Notes under the pieces: model-generated
The model's database searches: none
What the model was told of the DNA's origin: nothing
The model's input: only the letters and a program-made list of their open reading frames with translations
Translations under genes and position numbers: made by a program
Source of the DNA: a virus
Length of the DNA: 32,873 bases
IMG/VR virus record: IMGVR_UViG_3300032308_000741
Coordinates: 1-32,873 of that record
Direction: 5' to 3' (one strand)
Shown: piece after piece, positions 19,958 through 28,278 of the stretch
Layout of the letters: each line of letters starts with the position of its first letter
How positions within the stretch are numbered: position 1 is the first letter of the stretch

Positions 19958-21153
19958 AACTAAACCAAATCAAAAGCAATCCTAATAATCCAAGAATTAT
20001 CAAGGATGAAAAGTTTAAGAAACTTTGCGAATCAATCAAGGCACTTCCTAAAATGATGGAGTTAAGACCTATTGTAGTTGATGAAAACTTTATAGTTCAG
20101 GGTGGCAATATGCGACTAAAGGCATTGAACGAATTAGGGTTTAAAGAAATACCTGATACTTGGGTTAAACAGGCTAAAGATTTTACTGAAGAAGAACTTA
20201 AGGAATTTATTATTAAAGATAATGTTGGATCCGGTGAATGGGATTGGGATGACCTGGCGAATAATTGGGATGTTGAAAAGTTAGAAGAATGGGGTTTAGA
20301 TATTCCTGATTTTGCAGTTAAAGAACTTGAAGCAGAAGAAGATGACTTTGAAATTCCTAATGAAATAAAAACTGATATTGTTTTAGGTGATTTATTTGAG
20401 ATAGGGGAACATCGTTTACTTTGTGGAGATAGTACAGATTCAGACCAAGTGGCAAAACTAATGAATGGGAAAGAAGCAGATTTAATATTTACTTCACCAC
20501 CATACAATGGCAATACACAAACTCCACAAGGTAAATTATATTTAAATAATGATTTAGATAATAAAACTGAAGAAGATTACCTTAAATTTTTAGATGAAAT
20601 AAAAGATTCATTTTATACTATATTAAAATCAAAAGGAATTGTTTGTTGGAATATAATGTACAATAATAATTCAAGACAATCATTTATTAAAAATGTAAAT
20701 AGATTTATTGAATCAGGTTTATTATTAACGGAAACAATAATTTGGAAAAAAAATGCTATTCCATTATCTAAAGGATTATCAAGAGCTTTTGAATTTATAT
20801 TTATATTTCAAAAAGATGAATTAGATTTTTCATATCAAGAAAAATATTCTTACAATGAAAATGTTTGGGAAATTTCAAATGCTAAAACACAAACTGAACA
20901 TCATAAAGCTTGTTTTCCTGTTGAATTGCCTTCAAATGGTATAAAAATATTTACTAAAGAAAATATGATTTTATTTGAACCATTTACAGGAAGTGGAACA
21001 ACAATGGTAGCAGCACACCAACTTAAACGCAAATGTTATGGTATGGAATTAGACCCTAAATATTGTCAAGTAATAGTTGATAGAATGGTTAAACTTGACC
21101 CAACTTTAGAAGTAAAAAGAAATGGGTTACCTTATCAAATAATAGAGAAATAA
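19954..21153 (+). CDS. ParB-like domain fused to a DNA methyltransferase (N4-cytosine/N6-adenine)
   Basis: A 399-residue fusion. Residues 1-90 are a ParB/Srx-like domain (LNQIKSNPNNPR; PIVVDENFIVQGGNMRLKAL with the G-x-x-R box at 51-54). Residues about 140-385 are an amino-methyltransferase: LCGDSTDS, catalytic TSPPY (180-184), then the SAM-binding FEPFTGSGTT (341-350) last, which is the beta-class order. SPPY suits N4-cytosine or N6-adenine methylation. The central part (20521-20990, residues about 190-346) is much more AT-rich than both flanks, about 20 percent GC by my hand count against 33-45, which suggests exchange of the target-recognition region. Probably an orphan anti-restriction enzyme. 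Confidence 0.88.
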   Translation: MKLNQIKSNPNNPRIIKDEKFKKLCESIKALPKMMELRPIVVDENFIVQGGNMRLKALNELGFKEIPDTWVKQAKDFTEEELKEFIIKDNVGSGEWDWDDLANNWDVEKLEEWGLDIPDFAVKELEAEEDDFEIPNEIKTDIVLGDLFEIGEHRLLCGDSTDSDQVAKLMNGKEADLIFTSPPYNGNTQTPQGKLYLNNDLDNKTEEDYLKFLDEIKDSFYTILKSKGIVCWNIMYNNNSRQSFIKNVNRFIESGLLLTETIIWKKNAIPLSKGLSRAFEFIFIFQKDELDFSYQEKYSYNENVWEISNAKTQTEHHKACFPVELPSNGIKIFTKENMILFEPFTGSGTTMVAAHQLKRKCYGMELDPKYCQVIVDRMVKLDPTLEVKRNGLPYQIIEK

Positions 21154-21163
21154 TAGTGAAGAT

Positions 21164-21526
21164 ATGGCTAATGAACAAAACTTAAAACCATTTAAGAAAG
21201 GCGAAGTAGCTAATCCTAATGGCAGACCTAAAAAATATGTTACGCTTCTAAAAGAAAGTGGTTACAAGCTATCGGAAATAAACGATACTATTCAGGTAAT
21301 GATGTCAATGGATTTGCAGGAATTAAAAGAAGTTTATGATAATCCTAAAGCAACTATCCTGGAAAAGACAATAGCAAATGCTATGAGGAAAAGCCTTGAA
21401 AAAGGTTCTTTGTATTCTATTGATACTTTGCTAACAAGGGTTTATGGAAAGCCAAAAGAAACGGCTCACGTTACAACTGATAATAAGATAGAAGTAGTAT
21501 TTGTAAAAGGCAAAACAATATTATAA
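21164..21526 (+). CDS. Terminase small subunit candidate (DUF5681-type)
   Basis: A 120-residue protein beginning with a DUF5681-like motif (LKPFKKGEVANPNGRPKK, 7-24), a basic N-terminal element often found in proteins just before TerL in phages. The middle is helical (LSEINDTIQVMMSMDLQELK), ending in a short strand. A terminase small subunit would recognise the packaging start site; the paired dyads at 21569-21622 just downstream are possible targets. It lies 10 bases after the methyltransferase and 148 bases before terL. The family link to packaging is by context, so moderate confidence. Confidence 0.62.
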   Translation: MANEQNLKPFKKGEVANPNGRPKKYVTLLKESGYKLSEINDTIQVMMSMDLQELKEVYDNPKATILEKTIANAMRKSLEKGSLYSIDTLLTRVYGKPKETAHVTTDNKIEVVFVKGKTIL

Positions 21527-21568
21527 TGTGGAATCCTGCAGATGGTCCTGAAAGCGAAGATGAACTTT

Positions 21569-21622
21569 AATGTGTCATAAAATACACAAATTCAAATGAA
21601 AATGTGTGATATATTACACATT
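21569..21622. promoter_or_regulatory. Two tandem dyads in the gap before terL (operator or packaging-site candidate)
   Basis: The 148-bp gap 21527-21674 is the only sizeable non-coding stretch in the packaging/structural block. It begins with a possible 14-residue frame (21526-21570, MWNPADGPESEDEL) of doubtful reality. Then come two copies of TGTGT-N8-ACACA, at 21571-21588 and 21603-21620, exactly 32 bp (three helical turns) apart; the second dyad extends to 7 bp (aatgtgt/acacatt). They may bind the small terminase, or a regulator or phage sigma at the packaging operon. No clear TAnnTTTG box is present. Confidence 0.5.
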
Positions 21623-21674
21623 ATACAAAGGAAAGTGTCTTAATGAATGATATATAATACAAAATTACTAACCC

Positions 21675-22826
21675 TTGAGAATAGAACTTTCTGAACCACA
21701 CATTAACCAACAAAGAATCCTTGATAGTTCAGCAAGATTCAGAGTAGTTATGTGTGGGCGAAGGTTCGGTAAATCAGAGTTAAGCCAAATTGAAATAATA
21801 ACAAATGGCTTGATGGGAAAGAATGTAGCTTACATAACACCTACCTACAAACTTGCTAAAACCTTCTTTGAGAAACTTTGCCAAGTTGTTCCATTTGAAA
21901 ATAACAAGTCAGACCTTATTATGACTTTCCCTAATAGTGGTTCGGTTGAATTCTTTACAGGGGAAAGATTAGATAATTTAAGAGGTAGAAAATTTCACTT
22001 CGTAGTAATAGATGAGGCTTCATTCATTCCTAACCTGGAAGATGGTTGGCTTAACTCAATAAGACCTACCTTAACCGATTACAAAGGGAAGGCTTTATTC
22101 GTTTCAACTCCTAAAGGCAAGAACTATTTCTATTCGCTATTTATGAACAATAGCAACGAATGGGAATCGTTTAAGTTTAGCACTTACGATAATCCTTACA
22201 TTGACAAGAACGAAATAGATGACGCAAGAAGGCAGTTACCTATAGCAGTATTTGAGCAGGAGTATATGGCTAACCCTATGGAGAACGCAGCTAATCCTTT
22301 CGGAAGCCAACAAATCAATCTTTGTGTAAAGCCTTTATCTACTTTAGAACCTTCTTATTATGGCATAGATTTGGCTAAATCCTTTGACTATTCAGTTATT
22401 ATAGGACTTGACAAGAACGGAAATGTAGCTTACTTTAATCGTTTCCAAAAGGATTGGAAGCAGACAAGGGAAACCATTCTTTCAATAGATAGAAGTAAAC
22501 CTGTTTACATAGATTCTACAGGTGTAGGTGATGCGATAACTGAAGATTTGCAAAAATGCTTCAACTCAATGACAGGATTTAAATATACTGCACATTCTAA
22601 ACAGCAATTAATGGAACTTCTTGCATCTAAAATACATTCACAAGAAATAGGATTCCCTGAAGGTGAAATCAAAAATGAATTAGAAATCTTTGAATATCAG
22701 TACACTTCTACAGGAGTTCGTTATAATGCTCCTTCAGGTTACCACGATGACTGCGTTAATGCTTTAGCTTTAGCAATCAAATGTAAGAACGAAAACAAAC
22801 TGACAGGAGTTTATAGATATATATAA
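21675..22826 (+). CDS. terL: Terminase large subunit (ATPase and nuclease)
   Basis: A 383-residue protein that drives DNA into the prohead and cuts it. ATPase: Walker A GRRFGKS (28-34), ITPTYKLAK (54-62), Walker B VVIDEA (110-115), FVSTPKG coupling motif (142-148). RNase H-like nuclease: GIDLAKSFDYS with Asp232, VYIDSTGVGD with Asp280, and HDDCVNALA with Asp358/359. The start is TTG at 21675; an in-frame stop at 21669-21671 excludes any earlier start and no ATG precedes the Walker A. It is rather short for a TerL but has every motif. It is far from the portal gene. Confidence 0.95.
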   Translation: MRIELSEPHINQQRILDSSARFRVVMCGRRFGKSELSQIEIITNGLMGKNVAYITPTYKLAKTFFEKLCQVVPFENNKSDLIMTFPNSGSVEFFTGERLDNLRGRKFHFVVIDEASFIPNLEDGWLNSIRPTLTDYKGKALFVSTPKGKNYFYSLFMNNSNEWESFKFSTYDNPYIDKNEIDDARRQLPIAVFEQEYMANPMENAANPFGSQQINLCVKPLSTLEPSYYGIDLAKSFDYSVIIGLDKNGNVAYFNRFQKDWKQTRETILSIDRSKPVYIDSTGVGDAITEDLQKCFNSMTGFKYTAHSKQQLMELLASKIHSQEIGFPEGEIKNELEIFEYQYTSTGVRYNAPSGYHDDCVNALALAIKCKNENKLTGVYRYI

Positions 22827-22859
22827 ATGCAATTAAACTTTCATCTAAATAGCCACCAA

Positions 22860-22876
22860 TTTTTATATCATATATT
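22860..22876 (+). promoter_or_regulatory. Conserved element TTTTTATATCATAT before the chaperone gene
   Basis: The 14-base sequence at 22860-22873 recurs exactly at 30222-30235, both starting 17 bases before an ATG. The core ATATCAT with a five-base gap before ATG occurs a third time at 31264-31270. It lies in a 50-bp gap. It could be a late promoter box giving a leaderless mRNA, or a translation signal. Confidence 0.45.
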
Positions 22877-23509
22877 ATGAGATTAAGCATTAAGCAATTT
22901 CAAGACATTATTGAAGTAAACAAAATGTCAATTGATGACCTGGAGAAGTCAATCTTCTTTGTTATGATTCTTACAGGAAAGACCGAGTTTGAAGTTAACA
23001 AGATGTCGGTTAAGAAGTTCAACAAACTTTGCAAGGTAGTTTTAGATGAATTTGAACTGATGGCTAAAGGATTGAACGAATCAAAGCCTGTGAATCTTAT
23101 TAAGGCAAACGGAAGATGGTATTTCTTGGACTATGAGATTAAGAATATGACTACAGGGCAGTATGTAGAAACTGCTACGTTTGGACTTGATTTAATGAGC
23201 AACCTTCATAAGTTGTTAGCTACAATGGCAACACCAATGAAATGGACTTGGAAAGGCTTAAAACCTGTCAAGGAAAAGAACCACGAGCAAGTTGCAGAGG
23301 ATATGCTTGAAGCAGAATTTAGACATTGTTATCACGCAGCGGTTTTTTTTTACGCAGTTTTCAAGGAATCAATTCTGAATTTAAGTCCTTATTTGGAAAG
23401 TCAGACGGAGAGGAAGGAGGAACTGAAGGAAGCGTTGATTGGTTTCAAAAAGAGTTCGGATGGATTTACAATGCCAAAATGGTTTCAGAATTTGAAAATA
23501 TCAGTTTAA
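22877..23509 (+). CDS. Tail assembly chaperone, short form (G-like)
   Basis: A 210-residue protein in the unframeshifted reading. Residues 1-150 are helical and contain LSIKQFQDIIEVNK and ANGRWYFLDYEIKNMTTGQYVE, a pattern typical of tail chaperones of Bacteroidetes phages. Such proteins coat the tape measure while the tail tube forms and are not in the finished virion. A T9 tract at 23343-23351 allows a -1 shift into the frame described at 23350. After the shift site the zero frame continues for 53 residues that look less natural than the shifted frame. Confidence 0.72.
   Translation: MRLSIKQFQDIIEVNKMSIDDLEKSIFFVMILTGKTEFEVNKMSVKKFNKLCKVVLDEFELMAKGLNESKPVNLIKANGRWYFLDYEIKNMTTGQYVETATFGLDLMSNLHKLLATMATPMKWTWKGLKPVKEKNHEQVAEDMLEAEFRHCYHAAVFFYAVFKESILNLSPYLESQTERKEELKEALIGFKKSSDGFTMPKWFQNLKISV
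23344..23350 (+). other. Programmed -1 frameshift site (T TTT TTT)
   Basis: Slippery heptamer inside a run of nine T's. Zero frame reads GTT TTT TTT TAC; a slip back by one base reads on as TTA CGC AGT and enters an open frame to 23622. The heptamer fits X XXY YYZ. The fusion makes the long tail chaperone. A sequencing error in the T run would be the simple alternative, but the gene position is exactly where such shifts are expected. Confidence 0.6.
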
Positions 23510-23622
23510 ATGAAGTATGGGATTTAAAGCCTATGCAGTTTTTAAATGATTTGACTTACATAAAAATGAAAAACGATTGGGATGCCGAGCATATCAGAAA
23601 AGCTAAAGGTAGAAGCACTTAA
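23350..23622 (+). CDS. Frameshifted C-terminal part of the long tail chaperone (G-T form)
   Basis: Read after a -1 shift at 23344-23350. It adds 90 residues to the first 158 of the 22877 gene, for a 248-residue fusion. The segment has native codon use (GAA, GGA, AAT) and protein-like content: VDWFQKEFGWIYNAKMVSEF, then EVWDLKPMQFLNDLTYIKMK. It resembles T-domains that contact the tail tube in lambda-like G/GT pairs. There is an in-frame ATG at 23326, but no reason to think it is used. It overlaps the next gene by 41 bases. Confidence 0.62.
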   Translation, partial: LRSFQGINSEFKSLFGKSDGEEGGTEGSVDWFQKEFGWIYNAKMVSEFENISLNEVWDLKPMQFLNDLTYIKMKNDWDAEHIRKAKGRST

Positions 23623-24220
23623 AGGATTAGAAGGAACAAATAGGGATGAATTTATTCCTTTTGTTGCTCAAAGCATATTAGACCAATATGGGCAAGATTT
23701 TAAGATTCTTCTTGAAGCATACATCAAAGCAAGGCAAATAAGCGCAAGTGGTAAGTTAGCAGATAACATAACTTCTGAAGTAGATAACGACAAAAATAAG
23801 CTAACTATAAAGATGTTAGATTATTTTGATTTCCCTAACGAAGGTGTAAGGGGATGGGGAAGTTCAAAGAATGCACAAGCAAGTCCTTATACATATAGAA
23901 GGAAAGCAAAGAAAAGTTCTAACGGACAATTTCAGGCTTCTATAAAAGAATATATTTTAAGCGGAAAGGCAAAGGTTAGAAATATACAAAGTCCTGTAGG
24001 ATTAGAAAGGAAAGTAAATAGAGGCAAAAAGAAATCTTTGATAGATAAGCAAGTAGATACCTTAATTTATATGATTAAGAGATATGGTATAAAGCGAACT
24101 GAATATTTCAACGATGCTTTTGAAGAAGCGTTTAAGGATATTGATGTAGTAATGGGTGAAGCGTTAGGAATAGATATAGCAATGAACATACAAACAATAA
24201 GCAGTAAAAAAGTAAAGTAA
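23582..24220 (+). CDS. Neck/tail-completion-like structural protein (212 aa)
   Basis: A 212-residue protein. It has a helical start (ALKGLEGTNRDEFIPFVAQSIL), then SGKLADNIT, DYFDFPNEGVRGWGSS, a basic loop (ASPYTYRRKAKKSS), and IYMIKRYGIKRTEYFNDAFEEAF near the end. This GxKxTxYFxxAF-type ending with the preceding D-x-G-V-x-G strand reminds me of HK97 gp10-like head-tail or tail-completion proteins. It starts inside the T frame, and its stop overlaps the next start. Role uncertain; structural or assembly is likely. Confidence 0.5.
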   Translation: MPSISEKLKVEALKGLEGTNRDEFIPFVAQSILDQYGQDFKILLEAYIKARQISASGKLADNITSEVDNDKNKLTIKMLDYFDFPNEGVRGWGSSKNAQASPYTYRRKAKKSSNGQFQASIKEYILSGKAKVRNIQSPVGLERKVNRGKKKSLIDKQVDTLIYMIKRYGIKRTEYFNDAFEEAFKDIDVVMGEALGIDIAMNIQTISSKKVK

Positions 24221-25395
24221 TGGCGATTAGTAGTTTAATAAATCCTTCAGGGAAGCCAAGCGTTCAGGATAACTTATGGCATATAGCCACGAGTGATAAT
24301 TCAGGGCAAGTAGATTTTAAATATGTCTTTGATGTTTTTAAAGGTGGTGAACAATTGATAAGGGCAAAAGTATTTCCTACACCTGATAGTGGTAAGGGTT
24401 ATTTTGATGCAGGACCAATTGTAAGAAATGAAATGGATTATACTTGGTTTACACCTAACGGAAATCTTTCTTCTGCAGAACCTAATTTAAGTGGTCAAAT
24501 TGGGCAAACATATCAAATAAGAGTAGGTGAGGATTTTTCAGGACTTACTACGCTTAACCTGGCTTCAGGAAATGTTACTGCTTACAACTTCGTTCCTCCT
24601 GTATTTAAAAGGAGAATGTTTGATTTAACTGCTAAAAATAATTTGGCTTTAACTGATAGGTTCTTAAATTTTAGTGCAGGATATTTAGAAGATATTTATT
24701 TCCCTATTCATTCAAGTAGTAATGAAATTTATTTCACTATTGTTAAATATGAAGGTTCGTCTGTTAGTGTTTCACAAGAGCACGTAGTAAGACCTGATTG
24801 GGGTTATATGCAGTTGAATATTGGTAGAATACCTTTAAGCAATTTTTTATCTTCAGAAGGTGATTTTGCTTTACCTACAAGCGTAACTAAATATCAAGCA
24901 ATATTTGATACTGCTACACAACAAGTAACGGCGACGATAAATTTAGAATGTGATGGAAAGTTTACACCTATTCCTTTACACTTTATGAATGCCTATGGAA
25001 TGTTTGAAACTGCACGATTCCAATTAGTCAATAGATTAAGTAAGCAGATACAAAGAAAGACATTCCAAAAGCGAGATTATGAATTAGGCAGTTCTTCAGT
25101 TAATTACTTTACTACCTACGGAAGCAATAGGAAATATGTTGAAAGTAAAATCAATTACGGAAGTGAAATTAATTGGCAATATAAGTTAACGATGTACCCA
25201 CCTTCAGATTCTGACTACCAATGGTTAGCACAACTTATAGATAGTCCTTTGATTTATGCAGAAATAGATTCTGAATATTATCCTGTAACTATAGTAGAAA
25301 CTAACTACGAATATAGTAAGCACGATTTCAACGGATTGAAACCTTTAGAATTAAACATTGAATTAAACCAAAAACGCTTCGGCTTTAAACGATAA
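24220..25395 (+). CDS. Distal tail (Dit-like) structural protein
   Basis: A 391-residue, beta-rich protein with no signal peptide. It begins MAISSLINPSGKPSVQDNLW and includes FKYVFDVFKGGEQLIRAKVFP and RFQLVNRLSKQIQRKTFQKR. It lies between the chaperone/neck genes and the large tail protein, coupled to both by one-base overlaps. I associate this gene pair with the tail tip of Bacteroidetes siphophages. Dit, the hub adaptor joining tube and tip, is the most likely role, from position and beta content only. Confidence 0.5.
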   Translation: MAISSLINPSGKPSVQDNLWHIATSDNSGQVDFKYVFDVFKGGEQLIRAKVFPTPDSGKGYFDAGPIVRNEMDYTWFTPNGNLSSAEPNLSGQIGQTYQIRVGEDFSGLTTLNLASGNVTAYNFVPPVFKRRMFDLTAKNNLALTDRFLNFSAGYLEDIYFPIHSSSNEIYFTIVKYEGSSVSVSQEHVVRPDWGYMQLNIGRIPLSNFLSSEGDFALPTSVTKYQAIFDTATQQVTATINLECDGKFTPIPLHFMNAYGMFETARFQLVNRLSKQIQRKTFQKRDYELGSSSVNYFTTYGSNRKYVESKINYGSEINWQYKLTMYPPSDSDYQWLAQLIDSPLIYAEIDSEYYPVTIVETNYEYSKHDFNGLKPLELNIELNQKRFGFKR

Positions 25396-27821
25396 TGGTT
25401 ACAATATATTTAGAGAATAACGAACTTGACATTAACGAAGGATTTAGTCAGCAAATAACTTACGCAGTTGATGACCTTCAGAACTTGGATAGCAAAAGCA
25501 CGGCTTTTAGTAAGACAATTGTTATTCCTGGAACTGCTAAAAATAATAAGTTATTCGGAAATATATTTGAGTTCACCAATTCTAATTTTACAGGAGATGG
25601 TCCGAATGTAGGTTACAACTTTAATGCTTCTAAAGCAGCAAAGGTAAGATTAGAGATAAACGGATTAACTGCTATTAAAGGAGTTTTAAGATTGCTTACT
25701 ATTATCCACGATGGTGAGAATATAGATTATGAAATAGCCATTTTCGGAGAGTTAGGTGGCTTTGTAAATGCTTTAGGGAATAAGAAATTAGAGGATTTAG
25801 ATTTTTCAGTTTATGACCATATTTATTCAGTAGCAAATATTGAGGATAGTTGGGATGAATTAAGAGATTTTACTTTTACTTCAGATGTTGGTGGAATGAC
25901 ATTCTTTAATAATCTGCTAATTGTTTATGGGTTAAATTTTGGGTTAATTGATGTAGGAGATACTTTTCAAATTTCAGGTGTTCCTTCCAATAATGGAACT
26001 TATACTATAAGTCAAACTTATTATAAAAGCATAGAGAATGCAACTTATATTAGAGCTACTTCTAATTTTCCTGGACAATTAAATACACAGGGAACAATAA
26101 TAATAAAAAACAAAAAAGGGATAGGTTATTTTTATCCTTTGATAGATTATGGTTTAGCAAGTTTTTACAAACAAAACTATAGGTATAATGCTTTTAGACC
26201 TGCACTTTATGTTCGTGAGTATTTAGATAAAATAATAAAAGGTGCAGGATATACTTACGAATCTAACTTCTTTGATAGTGATTTCTTTAAAAGGTTGATA
26301 ATACCTAACAACCAACAAAACTTACAATATTATCAAACTGAAGTAGCAACTGCTACATTCCCTAATAGTTATGGAGCAGGATATTATACAAGTGCTTTCA
26401 TAGATTTTACAGGTTTTTCTTCTGCATTATTTAGCATAGCAAGTAATAGATTAATTACTTACAATGGTTCAGTAGGGTTAAATGTAATCTTTAATTTAAA
26501 CTTTAGTTTCAATGTAGTTCCTAATACTTCATATAATCCTAATGGGTTTTTTGGATTTCAAATTTTTTTATATTATGATAATCCTGACCCAAGTTTTGCA
26601 GATAATCAATATTCAATATACAATTTAAGAACGTCTAAAATAGGTGGCACGTTAAATTATTCTTTAAATTTAAAAACTGCTCCATTCGTTATAGAACCTG
26701 GACAAACAATTTATTTCAAAGTTCTTGTAAGTGAAATAGCTTCTTTAGATTTTACTAATGCTAATTTTATATTAGAATCAAATGAAAACACTTATGTTCC
26801 TGTAGTATTGGGTGATGACATAAAATTAAATCAGTTAATCCCAAAGAATATATTTCAAAAGGATTTCTTCACTTCTATTTTGAAGATGTTCTATTTGATG
26901 GTTACTGAAGATAAGGATAGAAATAACCATTTAATTATTGAACCTTGGGTTGAATTTTATAATTTAAGTAGGTCAAGTTATTTGGATTGGTCTGATAAGA
27001 TAGATAGAAGCCAACCGATTAAGATTGTTCCAATGTCTGAAATCAATTCAAGATATTACAACATTAATTTCAAATCGGATTCAGATTACTTTAACGAAGA
27101 TTACAAAAAGAAATTTAATGAAGGTTATGGTAATGTAATTTTTGACAATCAATTAGATTTTGCGAAAGATAGTTCTACAACTGAAGTTATTTTTTCTGCT
27201 ACACCTTTAGTAGGTTATGAAGATGAAGATAAGGTAGTTTCAACTATATTTAAATGGGATGGAAGCAATCCTAATAATGAAGAAAGGATTTCATCAAACA
27301 TTAGAATTCTACAAAGTAAATTAATTAAAGGTGTAAATAGTTGGAGTATATTACAATTAGATGGTGGAACAATTATAGATACTTACACTAAATATCCTTA
27401 TGCAGGTCACTTTGATGACCCTGATGTCCCTACAAGTGATTTACAATTTGGAATTCCTAATCAACTTTATTTCACTTTAGTAGCAGGTGCTATAGGAAAC
27501 AATCTTTTCAACACTTACTATTCTTCTTATTTAAGCGAGATAACCGATAAGGATTCAAGATTAGTTATTGCTAAAATAAAATTAAATGAACAAGACATTT
27601 TTAACCTTGATTTTGGTAGGTTCATTTGGATTGATGGAGTGCTTTATAGATTGAGTAAAATAATAGATTATTCAGCAGGGGAAATATGCACAATAGAATT
27701 ATTAAGGGTTATTTATACAACCTATCAAACAGGAAGTCCTGCACAAACTGAATGCATTTTAACTGAAGATTCTATCTGCCTACAAACTGAAGGTGGAGAT
27801 AATATAACAATTGAAAATTAA
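25395..27821 (+). CDS. Large tail-tip / baseplate hub-like protein (808 aa)
   Basis: The longest gene. The start (TIYLENNELDINEGFSQQITY; AFSKTIVIPGTAKNNKLFGNIF, residues 2-60) is a signature I know from tail proteins of Bacteroidetes phages. A beta-sandwich-like insert (about 170-215, FQISGVPSNNGTYTISQTYY) and a more AT-rich middle follow; residues 225-300 (YFYPLIDYGLASFYKQNYRY; LYVREYLDKII) return to the core. The C-terminal end carries three cysteines (TECILTEDSICLQTEG). It is probably the tail-tip hub that holds the fibres and reaches the cell. Its insert may have been exchanged between phages. Confidence 0.6.
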   Translation: MVTIYLENNELDINEGFSQQITYAVDDLQNLDSKSTAFSKTIVIPGTAKNNKLFGNIFEFTNSNFTGDGPNVGYNFNASKAAKVRLEINGLTAIKGVLRLLTIIHDGENIDYEIAIFGELGGFVNALGNKKLEDLDFSVYDHIYSVANIEDSWDELRDFTFTSDVGGMTFFNNLLIVYGLNFGLIDVGDTFQISGVPSNNGTYTISQTYYKSIENATYIRATSNFPGQLNTQGTIIIKNKKGIGYFYPLIDYGLASFYKQNYRYNAFRPALYVREYLDKIIKGAGYTYESNFFDSDFFKRLIIPNNQQNLQYYQTEVATATFPNSYGAGYYTSAFIDFTGFSSALFSIASNRLITYNGSVGLNVIFNLNFSFNVVPNTSYNPNGFFGFQIFLYYDNPDPSFADNQYSIYNLRTSKIGGTLNYSLNLKTAPFVIEPGQTIYFKVLVSEIASLDFTNANFILESNENTYVPVVLGDDIKLNQLIPKNIFQKDFFTSILKMFYLMVTEDKDRNNHLIIEPWVEFYNLSRSSYLDWSDKIDRSQPIKIVPMSEINSRYYNINFKSDSDYFNEDYKKKFNEGYGNVIFDNQLDFAKDSSTTEVIFSATPLVGYEDEDKVVSTIFKWDGSNPNNEERISSNIRILQSKLIKGVNSWSILQLDGGTIIDTYTKYPYAGHFDDPDVPTSDLQFGIPNQLYFTLVAGAIGNNLFNTYYSSYLSEITDKDSRLVIAKIKLNEQDIFNLDFGRFIWIDGVLYRLSKIIDYSAGEICTIELLRVIYTTYQTGSPAQTECILTEDSICLQTEGGDNITIEN

Positions 27822-27834
27822 AAACTAAAAGAAT

Positions 27835-28260
27835 ATGCCAAAAATAAGTGAATTAACAAGTGCAGCAACAATAGCAGGAACGGAAACAATTCCTGTAGTT
27901 CAAAGTTCAACAACAAAAAAAGTAACTGCAGAATCATTACTAAAGATGCCTATTGCTGAAATAGATTTAGGTGCTGCAGATTATACTATTACCAAGTATG
28001 GGTTATACTACATAACTGAAGGTTCAAGTGGAATAACTCCAAATAATATTATTTTGCCTAACCCTACAACAATGCCTGGAACTCAACTAATATTCTTCAA
28101 TTATGATGATACTAATGATGCTTTTTTTGAAGCTACCTATCAACCATATATTGAAGCAGGAACTACAGGTGCAGATAAATATACAGGAGTTCCACCTAAA
28201 CAAGCAGTTTTAGTTATATCTATTAATGGTTATTGGAGTGCATTAAATTTTAGAGCATAA
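27835..28260 (+). CDS. Minor tail/fibre protein (141 aa)
   Basis: The N-terminal 36 residues (KISELTSAATIAGTETIPVVQ, then TKKVTAESLL) are a motif widespread in tail and fibre proteins, believed to attach them to the virion. The rest is beta-rich with YDDTNDAFFEATYQPYI and ends VLVISINGYWSALNF. It is short for a receptor-binding fibre, so it may be a tip protein or an adaptor. It sits between hub and tape measure genes and has an A-rich leader (aaaactaaaagaatATG). Confidence 0.62.
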   Translation: MPKISELTSAATIAGTETIPVVQSSTTKKVTAESLLKMPIAEIDLGAADYTITKYGLYYITEGSSGITPNNIILPNPTTMPGTQLIFFNYDDTNDAFFEATYQPYIEAGTTGADKYTGVPPKQAVLVISINGYWSALNFRA

Positions 28261-28278
28261 GGTTAAAAAATAAAATCA

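Noticed and set aside
20097-20513. Minus-strand frame of 138 codons within the ParB-methyltransferase gene
   Set aside because: Serine-rich antisense of acidic GAA/GAT codons; the ParB and TSPPY motifs fix the real frame.
21569-21598. Nine-codon frame after the small terminase gene
   Set aside because: Too short and within the dyad region; no leader.
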